Origin: Pseudomonadota bacterium
GTDB taxonomy: Bacteria; Pseudomonadota; Gammaproteobacteria; Burkholderiales; Burkholderiaceae_A
DNA length: 7,888 bases
Direction: 5' to 3'
NCBI GenBank assembly: GCA_002684875.1
Contig: NYVY01000103.1
Span: 1-7,888 of the forward strand
Part shown: positions 1 to 6,810 of the stretch, in pieces
Layout: each line of letters begins with the position of its first letter
Position numbering within the stretch: the stretch's first letter is position 1
The notes under the pieces: model-generated
The model's input: only the letters and a program-made list of their open reading frames with translations
Database searches by the model: none
What the model was told of the DNA's origin: nothing
Translations under genes and position numbers: made by a program

Positions 1-1
1 G

Positions 2-268
2 CTTCATGGTGGAAAATGGTTGGAAAAAGTAGTATCAGGCGGTATGACTGTAAATGATTGTTTACTTCACTGCATACAAAATGAGCTTCCATTCGGTGGC
101 ATAGGAAATAGTGGTACTGGGTCTTATCATGGAATTTGGGGGTTTGAAAACTTTTCGCATATGAAAGCAGTCTTTCAACAGTCTAAATTCTCATTGATGA
201 AAAAATTAGATCCTCCATTTACGTATATTTCGGATAAGCTAATTGATTTCATAAAGAAGTACATATGA
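2..268 (+). CDS. Aldehyde dehydrogenase, C-terminal fragment (coniferyl aldehyde dehydrogenase / ALDH3 type), 5' end outside window
   Basis: The open frame is already running at the left edge (first full codon at base 2) and ends at TGA 266-268, so only the last 88 residues are present. The segment SGGMTVNDCLLH followed by LPFGGIGNSGTGSYHG and FENFSHMKAV is the typical C-terminal block of NAD(P)-dependent aldehyde dehydrogenases. The exact wording (a YHG after the SGTG loop, then F-x-x-FSH) points to the ALDH3/coniferyl aldehyde dehydrogenase branch. The enzyme would oxidise an aldehyde to its acid in the cytoplasm; the substrate cannot be told. The catalytic Cys and Glu lie upstream of the window. 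A TTG at 20 is an internal codon, not a start, because the frame upstream of it still reads as the same domain. The tail ends in a short basic stretch. No clear terminator follows; the helicase start is about 196 bases downstream. Confidence 0.88.
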   Translation, partial: LHGGKWLEKVVSGGMTVNDCLLHCIQNELPFGGIGNSGTGSYHGIWGFENFSHMKAVFQQSKFSLMKKLDPPFTYISDKLIDFIKKYI

Positions 269-450
269 ATACCAGTCTTTAAATACTTAGTGGAACGCCG
301 TACCTTTTTTTGATAATAAACTGAGTAATCATTAGCTAAATTTGAAATTTACTGCTACTATCAGGGGTTATTTACAAACTTTGGCTCTGTTTCCCCGTAA
401 AAATGAGATTGTCAGGTTCAAAATTTGTTCACCACAAACAACTCCAATAC

Positions 451-458
451 AGGGAAGG
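451..458 (+). promoter_or_regulatory. Ribosome binding site that decides the helicase start
   Basis: AGGGAAGG ends six bases before the TTG at 465. The alternative TTG at 342 has no purine-rich stretch upstream, and there is no ATG in this frame before the ATP-binding motif. This favours translation from 465. Confidence 0.6.
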
Positions 459-464
459 TTAACT

Positions 465-1760
465 TTGAAAAACTTTTTACAACTAGGTGTGCCAGAAGAT
501 GTAATTTCTGTCTTGAACAGAGAGGGAATCGTCAGTCCGACACCAATTCAGCAATCTTCAATACCTTTAATATTAGAAGGCCGTGACTTATTAGCGTCAG
601 CAAACACAGGCACTGGAAAAACACTAGCATTCAGTCTACCTATGCTGCTTTTAATTTCAAAGTCCAGTCGGGACTTGGGTCTTGTGTTAACACCCACTCG
701 CGAGTTAGCTGCTCAGATAGCTGAAAATATTGCGAAATTGGCGCAGGTTATTCCGAGTGCAAACAAGACAGCCCTTTTAATTGGGGGAGAACCAATCTCT
801 AAACAGATCAAACAGATTAAGAAAGGACCTAGGATAATTATAGGAACTCCAGGAAGAATTATTGACCATTTAGAATCTGGAAATCTAATGCTAAATACTG
901 TTACACGGTTAGTTCTTGATGAAACTGACAGAATGTTAGACATGGGATTTAGCGACCAGTTAGAAAAAATTCTGAAATATCTTTCGAACAACAGGCAAAC
1001 GTTACTTTTTTCGGCCACGATACCAGCTTCTATAGCTAAAATATCGAAAAAGTATCTTAAGACACCTGAGAGGATTAGTTTACAGACCTCAGTGACTAAA
1101 ACCACTAACATTGACCAACAGGTGGTTTATGTTTCTAAAGAGAAAAAGTTTGATGCTTTAAAAGAACAATTAGGTCTTAGAGAGGGTTCCATTGTTGTTT
1201 TTGTCGGAACAAAGTTTGGGGCAGACAGAGTCGCGGAAAAAGTAAAAGGAGCAGGTTTTCGTGCATCTGCTATTCATGGTGACATGCGTCAAAATATGAG
1301 AACGCGTATATTGGAAAATTTCAGAAAGCAAAAGATACGGATATTGATCGCAACCGATGTCGCTTCTAGAGGCATAGACGTTCACCATATTGAGCATGTT
1401 ATCAACTACGACTTACCTCAATGTCCTGAGGATTATGTACATAGGATTGGAAGAACTGGTCGTGCTGGGGCCAAAGGGTCTGCATTGTGTTTTATTACCA
1501 AGTCAGATCAAAAAAAATGGGATGCGATTGATAAAATTTGCAAGATTGGGAGTTTCTCCTCTCACGGTGGAAGCGCTGATGGAGTCACGAGGAAGAGTAA
1601 CAGGTCAAAGACATCAAATCCAAATTTCAAAAAGTATAGTAAGAAAAAGTCAGCACTAGAAAAACCAGCAAAAACCCACGTTAGAAAAAAAGTAAATAAA
1701 AAATCTAATCACGGACGTACAAAAAGCTCAGTTAGAGGCGTATTGTTAACGGCTGCTTGA
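465..1760 (+). CDS. DEAD-box ATP-dependent RNA helicase with basic C-terminal tail; motif II is D-E-T-D
   Basis: This is a complete 431-residue cytoplasmic RNA helicase that would unwind RNA duplexes using ATP (ribosome assembly, RNA turnover or cold adaptation are usual roles). Motifs in order, numbered from the TTG at 465: Q-motif Phe4 and PTPIQ 25-29; Walker A ANTGTGKT 46-53; PTREL 77-81; GG 107-108; TPGR 128-131; motif II DETD 152-155; SAT 183-185; motif IV around 243-249; ATDVASRGID 296-305; HRIGRTGR 326-333. From about residue 361 the tail is rich in Lys, Arg and Ser, as in RhlE/SrmB-like proteins, and probably binds RNA. I chose TTG 465 because the family normally begins a few residues before this Phe and a ribosome binding site precedes it; the frame is open back to a TTG at 342, which would add 41 residues without domain similarity. 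The subfamily (RhlE, SrmB or DeaD) is not settled. A lone -10-like GATAAT lies at 312-317 without a good -35. Confidence 0.95.
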   Translation: MKNFLQLGVPEDVISVLNREGIVSPTPIQQSSIPLILEGRDLLASANTGTGKTLAFSLPMLLLISKSSRDLGLVLTPTRELAAQIAENIAKLAQVIPSANKTALLIGGEPISKQIKQIKKGPRIIIGTPGRIIDHLESGNLMLNTVTRLVLDETDRMLDMGFSDQLEKILKYLSNNRQTLLFSATIPASIAKISKKYLKTPERISLQTSVTKTTNIDQQVVYVSKEKKFDALKEQLGLREGSIVVFVGTKFGADRVAEKVKGAGFRASAIHGDMRQNMRTRILENFRKQKIRILIATDVASRGIDVHHIEHVINYDLPQCPEDYVHRIGRTGRAGAKGSALCFITKSDQKKWDAIDKICKIGSFSSHGGSADGVTRKSNRSKTSNPNFKKYSKKKSALEKPAKTHVRKKVNKKSNHGRTKSSVRGVLLTAA

Positions 1761-2031
1761 GGGAAATTTTTTGATATATTAAGAATCTTTAATAGGTCTG
1801 TGAATAACTTTTTATTATTCGACGTTCTTAAATCAACCTTGTTAGTTATTAAAAAAATTTATTTGCGTTATTAAGGTAGTCGGAATGGTTTTTTTGAAAC
1901 GTCTTAAGTTGACTGCTCCAGTTGCTAATAATTTCCTAAAAGATTATGTTTCGATTTTTCGGAATTTAGTTTGTCCTTTAAAAACTAGGCGACACAGTGG
2001 TGTCTTCATGAAACAAACAATTTCTTGGTAT

Positions 2032-2066
2032 CTGAGGTTAAAATTCTAGGAGAGTTTTAACCTCAG
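2032..2066. repeat. Perfect 12-bp inverted repeat (stem-loop with AGGAG in the loop)
   Basis: CTGAGGTTAAAA at 2032-2043 is exactly complementary to TTTTAACCTCAG at 2055-2066, with an 11-base loop TTCTAGGAGAG. No T-run follows on either strand, so it is not a standard intrinsic terminator. It could be an operator, part of a structured RNA, or a Rho-independent relic. The loop shows a GGA element like those bound by CsrA/RsmA, or a Shine-Dalgarno-like AGGAG; that reading is inference. Confidence 0.7.
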
Positions 2067-2220
2067 CGTCTTGATTGGTCTTTGTTATAAATAATTTTTG
2101 ATGACTCACACAGTTAATTGGGTATAAACTCGTGTCTTTGTTATTGAATGTGTAAGCTATTGTTTGAATGAGTTTTTTTAAATTTACCCAAATTTTTGTT
2201 ATGTTTTCACTAATTTACAG

Positions 2221-2257
2221 GAAGGTTTTACTTCACTAAAACTTCAATAGTCTTTTT
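2221..2257 (+). terminator. Weak terminator-like hairpin plus T-run
   Basis: GAAGGTTTTA (2221-2230) pairs with TAAAACTTC (2237-2245), giving nine pairs with one bulged G and a six-base loop. A run of five T lies at 2253-2257, separated from the stem by seven bases. The AT-rich stem and the spacing make it weak. No gene clearly ends here. Confidence 0.2.
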
Positions 2258-2884
2258 AATTAGAAGCAATGATAAGCGACTTGCTGTCAAGATATATAAT
2301 TGACCTTATTGAGACTGTAAAAATTGGAGCAATTCTGAGATATGACTTAATCAAGCAAGTGGCATTTTATTGCTGTTGGTCAAAAATTAGTCAAGTTACC
2401 TTGAAGCAACAATCATACTATTTAAGAAAAAATTTTCGTGATTTATGAACACAAACTGTTGAAAACTTTAGCGGTATAGACTATGTTGTTTTTGTTAATT
2501 TTTGTGTATAAAATTGTTGATAAGTATTAGTAATCTGCCTTGGTTAAGGTAATATTGTGACCGAAATATTTTTGTAAAACTAACCTAGATGGTTTAAGAC
2601 AGTTTTTATTCGTCAGCAGGCCTATAGGGTTTATTATTAATTCAAAGCTACTAGCTATACTCGTGGCCCCTCTTGATTTATAAGCGCCTTTTAAATATGA
2701 AATAAATATAATTTGATTTTCCAACAAGTGCACTTTAATCTACAATAAAGTTAAAGATAACGATTTTTCTGCCTTTTCTCATAGTTTGTTCAAATTAAAT
2801 CTGTAGCCAATAGGTATAAAAAACGTGAAAATTTAGATTTAAAAATATTTGCACCAATAAATAACAACATATGGATAAAATATC

Positions 2885-2893
2885 AAAAGGAGA
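2885..2893 (+). promoter_or_regulatory. Strong ribosome binding site for the 71-residue orphan gene
   Basis: AAAAGGAGA contains GGAG at 2889-2892, six bases before the GTG at 2899. It supports GTG as the start and supports the short gene being translated. Confidence 0.6.
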
Positions 2894-2898
2894 TTGGA

Positions 2899-3114
2899 GT
2901 GCTTTATTTAAGCGAGCTAAAGGAAAAAATAAATAGTCTCACCATAGTTGGAGAAGATCCGAAAATCATAACGCGTAACAGGGTTGGAAAGGAGGGAGAT
3001 ATTACCTATAAAACTGATCCTGTAACAGGAAAAAACGATATCAAGTATGTTGAAAGAAATGGTGTTGAGATAAGTTATGACGAAGAGAATGGAATTTTGT
3101 TTATTGATAGTTAA
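2899..3114 (+). CDS. Small hypothetical protein, 71 residues
   Basis: I do not recognise this protein. It starts at GTG behind a strong ribosome binding site and ends at TAA 3112-3114. The N-terminus (residues 2-14) looks helical. The rest is charged and strand-like, with Gly- and Asp-containing turns (VGKEGDI, DPVTGKND, DEENGILFI), suggesting a small soluble beta-rich protein. It is rich in Lys, Asp and Glu, has no Cys, and shows no signal peptide or membrane segment. Codons are purine-led at first position, as in real genes, unlike the surrounding gap. It stands alone: about 1.1 kb empty upstream and nearly 0.5 kb downstream, with no clear partner. An overlapping 21-codon frame beginning at ATG 2871 has no ribosome binding site and is less likely. 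It might be a surviving fragment of a longer gene, but I see no upstream continuation. Confidence 0.65.
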   Translation: MLYLSELKEKINSLTIVGEDPKIITRNRVGKEGDITYKTDPVTGKNDIKYVERNGVEISYDEENGILFIDS

Positions 3115-3599
3115 TTTACTGTAGTTGTCTCTGTTTAGTTTTCTTTAGGTAAGTTCTGAGTAATTTCATTAAGCATAGTGCTTTCATTAGCATTGAGTCG
3201 CATAAACTCGATAGACAAGCTAAATTAGGTTCGGTTAAAAAAAAATTGGTAAACATTACTGTTTCGTAATAACAAAAGTCATGGAGTATTAAAGAAAAAA
3301 TAGCTTTCTATAATGGATAAAGTAGATTTTTTTGGGATTGCAATGTAAATCTCAGGCGGTAGATATAAGAAAGTTTTTTCTAATTACATAATACAGTTGA
3401 CCAATTTCTAATTGATAAAGACAAAGTAATTTTGTATCTAATTTAAAAGAATATATAGAGCGGAATAGATAAAAAATAGACTAATTCTGTAGCATGTGCC
3501 CAACAAATGTTTTAACAATCAAATTGCAAAAATGCCTTGATGTTTATGATAGTCATTGTTATATTGGATCGCTTTAGTAACTGAAAGGCAATTTCACAC
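3115..3599. other. Intergenic stretch, 485 bases
   Basis: No gene is visible. There is a small hairpin AAGCA-TAG-TGCTT (3171-3183), a local near-repeat of TTTCATTA(A)GCA around 3165-3194, an isolated -10-like TATAAT at 3309-3314 without a good -35, and the promoter proposed for the next gene at its right end. No terminator with a T-run is seen after the 71-residue gene. Confidence 0.6.
3537..3565 (+). promoter_or_regulatory. Sigma70-type promoter for the SMP-30 lipoprotein gene
   Basis: TTGATG (3537-3542) and TATATT (3560-3565) are separated by exactly 17 bases, matching four of six and five of six consensus positions. The predicted transcript would start near 3572 and give a leader of roughly 28 bases to the ATG at 3600. 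The leader contains AAAGG at 3584-3588, a ribosome binding site with a rather long 11-base spacing. Confidence 0.5.
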
Positions 3600-4523
3600 A
3601 TGGGTATAAAAGTATTTGAATTTAAACACAATTTAAAAAGAATAAGTTCTTTAGGAAAAACTAGCTTAGTATTGTTTTTTGGATTTTTAGTGTTTGGCTG
3701 TTCAACAGAGACAGATTCGCAAAAACCAATGGCCGTTGATTCAATTGAAGGAATAATGAGTCCTGAATCCGCTGCTGCAATGAGGGACGGAAGGATATTT
3801 ATTTCGGAAATTGGTGAGTTTGGGAAAGATGGTGATGGAAAAATTGTACAAATATCGATTGATGGTACAAAAAAGATTATTGCTGATTCGGGACTAAACG
3901 ACCCAAAAGGATTGGTTGTTGTAGAAGACGAGATTTACGTTACGGATAATAACGAGGTTAAGAAAGTCTCAATGGATGGGAACGTCGTAGTATGGATCCC
4001 TGCTGGTGATTTTCCAAAAAAGCCCCAGTTTTTGAATGACATAGCAAAAAGCGACGAAGTAATTTACATATCAGATAGTGGTGATCTTCTTAATGGCAAA
4101 GGTGGTGGTAGGATTTTTAGAGTGGATTCTGACAAGAAGGTAACTGTGCTAGTAGATAAGTCCAACAGCAAGTTAATCAGAAGTCCCAACGGGCTTTCTA
4201 CTCATCAGGACGGGTACCTTATGTTTAACGATTTTGAGAACGGATTCCTTTTTAAGGTAAACCTTACCGATAACAAAGTTGAAAAAATAGGGGAAGGTTA
4301 TGGTGCAGCAGATGGCCTAGTTATGGCAGACAACAACCTCTATCTCTCAGATTGGAAGAATGGAAGGGTATTTAAGCTAGATCTTTCTAAAGAAGGGTCA
4401 AGTCCAGTTGTAATAAAAGAGGGTATGGAAGGATCAGCTGATATGGACGTCACTCCTGATGGTAAGTATCTAGTTATTCCAGAAATGAAGGCTAATAGAG
4501 TTGTATTTCATTCATTAGACTAG
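3600..4523 (+). CDS. Lipoprotein with SMP-30/gluconolactonase-like beta-propeller
   Basis: This complete 307-residue protein has a basic N-terminus, a hydrophobic core (about 22-33) and a lipobox LVFGC, so Cys34 is probably lipidated. Ser at +2 favours sorting to the outer membrane. The rest reads as a six-bladed propeller with repeated D-G-x-I/L-Y/F-x-x-D blade edges. The metal and substrate residues of the SMP-30/lactonase family can be matched in order: Glu56 (SPES), Asn146 (FLNDI), Asn197 (SPNGL) and Asp239 (ADGL), with spacings close to those in SMP-30. Family members hydrolyse sugar lactones or related esters using Ca2+ or Zn2+; the substrate here is unknown. It has its own promoter-like site and terminator, so it is probably monocistronic. 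It faces a PQQ-type sugar dehydrogenase, whose product class (lactones) it could hydrolyse. A non-enzymatic NHL-like binding role remains possible. Confidence 0.85.
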   Translation: MGIKVFEFKHNLKRISSLGKTSLVLFFGFLVFGCSTETDSQKPMAVDSIEGIMSPESAAAMRDGRIFISEIGEFGKDGDGKIVQISIDGTKKIIADSGLNDPKGLVVVEDEIYVTDNNEVKKVSMDGNVVVWIPAGDFPKKPQFLNDIAKSDEVIYISDSGDLLNGKGGGRIFRVDSDKKVTVLVDKSNSKLIRSPNGLSTHQDGYLMFNDFENGFLFKVNLTDNKVEKIGEGYGAADGLVMADNNLYLSDWKNGRVFKLDLSKEGSSPVVIKEGMEGSADMDVTPDGKYLVIPEMKANRVVFHSLD

Positions 4524-4551
4524 GCGAGAAGCGACAAAAGCAAATATTGCG

Positions 4552-4589
4552 AACGGAGTGTTACTTATCAGTGGCATTCCGTTTTTTTT
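4552..4589 (+). terminator. Intrinsic terminator of the SMP-30 lipoprotein gene
   Basis: AACGGAGTG (4552-4560) pairs with CATTCCGTT (4575-4583) through one G-U pair. The stem extends inward by four more pairs, including two G-U, to a six-base loop. It runs straight into eight T residues (4582-4589). It lies 28 bases after the stop codon on the same strand. Confidence 0.88.
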
Positions 4590-5278
4590 ATATAAACCTC
4601 AATTATGTTGAAGACTCAACTCTAACAAAATAAAGCTAGGGATAATGCAAAATTAAGTCCTGTAAGAATACTGGAAGGGATGGTATTCATTAGTTGCCTA
4701 TGAGATGGGTTTAATGACAGCTTGGAAAGCTTTGTCTGTGTTGTGGACAAATTTATTTGGGTTTTATCTAGAAATCTTTGCTAACAAGACATTAAGATCT
4801 TATTTTGTTCCCTGCATATTTCCTTGAAAAACTAAACTTTTTATGTGTCTGTCAACATCCATTCTGGACCGACCAACTATTTTTTAAAAAGCAGCATTAC
4901 CTGACTTTCATATTTACTTAAAACCGAGCTGTAAAAGAATCTCTATAAATTTTTATTTTGCATAGATATAAATTGCTGGGAATCCATTTGAATTATCTAG
5001 GTTTCGAACATTGTAAAGCTATTGCAGTAATAATATTTAAGATTAAAGATAGCATTTTTTTTAAAATTTCAGGTGCAATAATAGACGAATAAAAATACGT
5101 AAAGTTTGTAATGGCAGGTTATAAAGATTATTAGGTCACTTTACAAATAGCAACAAGGCAACCTTTTAATAAGGGCGTAAAATAAAGATATGTGAATAGC
5201 GAGGAAAGATTTAATAGAGAAGCTATAGGCTTTGTGCACCAGTTTTGTTACGGGTGAGGAAAAACTAAAATAGAGAAC

Positions 5279-5315
5279 AAAAAAATACCCGCGTTATTTT
5301 CACAACGCGGGTATT
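5279..5315 (-). terminator. Intrinsic terminator of the PQQ dehydrogenase gene
   Basis: AATACCCGCGTT (5284-5295) and AACGCGGGTATT (5304-5315) form a perfect 12-bp stem with a GC-rich core and an eight-base loop. On the minus strand the stem is followed by a T-run (the A-run at 5279-5285). It lies 18 bases after the stop codon of the minus-strand gene. It may also stop read-through from the plus strand inefficiently, as no T-run follows on that side. Confidence 0.9.
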
Positions 5316-5333
5316 AAGTAAAACTAACTAATA

Positions 5334-6626
5334 TTATCTATTAGAAGCTTCAATCCTGAAAACATCGCCCTCATCTGTTGTAGCATAGAGTGCGTTGCCA
5401 GGTCCCATTCTTAATCCACGGAACCTCTTTTCCATACCTACAGGCATGTGCACGACTGACTTCATTGACATTCCATCAGCAGCGATATCATACATGTCGA
5501 TACGAAGCCCACCTGGTGTACCACCAAATGCAATTCCCATAATTCCAGCGGCTAAACGCCCTTCGTAGATACCCCAGTTGCTTCCCTTAAGGAATGCAGC
5601 AGAACCAGTACCTTGTGAGTAACCGTTGTTGTTCCAAGCTGGAGTCATTAAATCGTCAAAGCGAGTATCACTCATCGGAGTGTAAGCAGCACGAACAGCA
5701 GGAATCATACCGTCTTTTTGGTTTGGCTCATATCCACAGTACTTGTCTGGACATGCACTTCTTCCAGCTCTTTTCTCATGCGGATCCCAACCACCATTGC
5801 CACCATTTGATAGGGCAGTGATTTCGTCGTTATGCCATGGACCGTGCTCTGCAGTAAATGCTCTACCATCGCTAGGACGGAAGTCAATACCTTGAACGTT
5901 TCTGTGACCATATGTGTAAATACGCTTGTCGCCGTCAATAGCATTGTCTGGGTGTGCATTACCATCACCATCAATTCTAAGGACTACGCCGCAAAGAAGT
6001 GAGTTATCCTGTGGGCAAAGACCTCTATGACGATCGCCTGTACCAACCCAAAGATATCCTCCTGGACCCATACGGATTCTACCACCATTGTGCGCACCTG
6101 GACCACCGAATGGCTGGTTTGACTTAAACGGCTTGTACTGTATATCTTTTACAATATCAGTTCTATTAGAAACCTTCTTAAGACTCTTAGAAACTTTAAA
6201 CTTCATGACAATGTTTCCGTCACACTTTTCAAAGTTAGTCTTACATCCAGAACCATGATACTTCTTTGAAGTAGAGTACAAATATAATGTACGGTTTTTA
6301 TTGAAATCACGGTCTAACTCAACACCAAGCATTCCAGCTTGACCTTCACAAAAAAGATCTTTACCAGCGCTAGCATATCCCTTAGAGCCACTCATCCCAT
6401 ATACAGCGTGGGTTTTACCATTTTTCAATCTTACGGACAAACCTTTACACTTTTCAGTGTAAAACATGTCTCCACCGGAAGTAAAAGCCATATCCCAAGG
6501 ATTCTCAAGACCTGACATTACTTGCTTAGCCTTGATGTTAGGAACATCCATTCCAGCAGCAAACGCGACCGAACTAAATAGCATCGAACCTGTTACTAGT
6601 AACATAGAGAAAAACTTACTTTTCAT
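5334..6626 (-). CDS. Periplasmic PQQ-dependent glucose/sorbosone dehydrogenase-like protein
   Basis: This complete 430-residue protein begins with a Sec signal peptide (charged start, hydrophobic core about 6-20, probable cut after AFA at 21-23). It belongs to the soluble aldose dehydrogenase (GSDH) family, a six-bladed propeller that oxidises sugars to lactones with PQQ and Ca2+. Visible anchors are NPWDMAF (42-48), the catalytic His179 in GAHNGGR with Arg183, the GTGDR block (195-199), GHRNVQGIDF (240-249, matching the PQQ-contacting Arg-Asn), AEHGPWHNDEI (259-269) and RFRGLRMGPGNALY (401-414, Arg residues near PQQ). It carries eight Cys (60, 93, 128, 135, 204, 212, 292, 297), an even number that suits disulfides in the periplasm. 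ATG at 6624-6626 has GGAG six bases upstream (6633-6636). No PQQ synthesis gene is in the window, so cofactor supply is unknown. The exact sugar is not predictable. Confidence 0.92.
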   Translation of the reverse strand: MKSKFFSMLLVTGSMLFSSVAFAAGMDVPNIKAKQVMSGLENPWDMAFTSGGDMFYTEKCKGLSVRLKNGKTHAVYGMSGSKGYASAGKDLFCEGQAGMLGVELDRDFNKNRTLYLYSTSKKYHGSGCKTNFEKCDGNIVMKFKVSKSLKKVSNRTDIVKDIQYKPFKSNQPFGGPGAHNGGRIRMGPGGYLWVGTGDRHRGLCPQDNSLLCGVVLRIDGDGNAHPDNAIDGDKRIYTYGHRNVQGIDFRPSDGRAFTAEHGPWHNDEITALSNGGNGGWDPHEKRAGRSACPDKYCGYEPNQKDGMIPAVRAAYTPMSDTRFDDLMTPAWNNNGYSQGTGSAAFLKGSNWGIYEGRLAAGIMGIAFGGTPGGLRIDMYDIAADGMSMKSVVHMPVGMEKRFRGLRMGPGNALYATTDEGDVFRIEASNR

Positions 6627-6772
6627 TTAAATCTCCATTTATTGGTTTAAGAAAAATTAAAACTATATTTAATAGCTTTAATTACTAGTAACATCATCAC
6701 ACAAGACGGTGAAGAATTCCATTTAATTTACATAGGAATAACCCTTTGTTGCGACACAGCATATTTGTAAAA

Positions 6773-6781
6773 TTATCCACA
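6773..6781 (+). promoter_or_regulatory. DnaA-box consensus match (TTATCCACA)
   Basis: This is an exact match to the strong form of the DnaA recognition sequence TTATNCACA. A second exact match in the same orientation lies 109 bases downstream. One such match can occur by chance in AT-rich DNA, so function is unproven. Confidence 0.4.
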
Positions 6782-6798
6782 GTAGTGCTACACTCACG

Positions 6799-6810
6799 CT
6801 AGAATTCTAG
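6799..6810. repeat. 12-bp perfect palindrome (CTAGAATTCTAG) with further dyads to its right
   Basis: CTAGAATTCTAG is its own reverse complement. Within the next 160 bases come CCATTA-T-TAATGG (6829-6841), CTGCAG-TTC-CTGTAG (6847-6861, one G-U), ATAAGT/ACTTAT (6874-6894), GTGTT-C-AACAC (6943-6953) and TACATATGTA (6960-6969). They may be operator half-sites for regulators of the dehydrogenase, or chance in AT-rich DNA. Confidence 0.5.

Larger units (their letters stand above)
1761..2898. other. 1.1-kb intergenic stretch without a convincing gene
   Basis: The stretch is very AT-rich, with stops in all frames. It holds a perfect 12-bp inverted repeat (2032-2066), an imperfect hairpin with a nearby T-run (2221-2257), a five-pair hairpin GACAC/GTGTC (1991-2004), and two reverse-strand DnaA-box consensus matches (1799-1807, 2503-2511). 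A weak promoter-like pair, TTGATG 2098-2103 and TATAAA 2123-2128, has a long 19-base spacer. Three open frames of 54, 59 and 68 codons (1885-2049 +, 2269-2448 +, 2527-2733 -) are no longer than chance would give in such DNA. No terminator is evident right after the helicase. It could hold an unannotated small RNA or the remains of deleted genes. Confidence 0.6.
4524..5333. other. Convergent intergenic stretch, about 0.8 kb
   Basis: It lies between the 3' ends of two converging genes and holds a terminator at each end (4552-4589 and 5279-5315). The middle 0.7 kb is AT-rich with no convincing gene. A 40-codon frame at 4705-4827 (+) is hydrophobic in part but has no ribosome binding site. A small hairpin GTTGA/TCAAC is at 4607-4620. 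This is far more space than two terminators need. Confidence 0.6.

Noticed and set aside
286..310. A possible terminator after the aldehyde dehydrogenase because of a T-run at 304-311.
   Set aside because: The preceding bases form only a four-pair stem with two G-T pairs, too weak to call.
713..1397. Open frames on the minus strand inside the helicase gene.
   Set aside because: They are antisense shadows of a strongly conserved protein.
1885..2049. A 54-codon open frame (+) starting at ATG with a weak AAGG upstream and ending inside the large inverted repeat.
   Set aside because: No recognisable family, no strong ribosome binding site, and a length that AT-rich DNA gives by chance in a gap of this size.
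2269..2448. A 59-codon open frame (+), MISDLLSRYIIDLI at its start.
   Set aside because: The only purine stretch is two bases from the ATG, too close for a ribosome binding site; no family recognised; chance-length frame. Worth a database search but not callable.
2527..2733. A 68-codon frame (-) from a GTG.
   Set aside because: No ribosome binding site upstream, no recognised domain, chance-length.
2871..2936. A 21-codon frame (+) overlapping the 71-residue gene.
   Set aside because: No ribosome binding site before its ATG, and the purine stretch inside it serves the GTG at 2899.
4705..4827. A 40-codon, partly hydrophobic frame (+) in the convergent gap.
   Set aside because: No ribosome binding site and short enough to be chance.
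5594..5974. Open frames on both strands inside the dehydrogenase gene.
   Set aside because: They overlap the conserved dehydrogenase domain, which explains the codon pattern.
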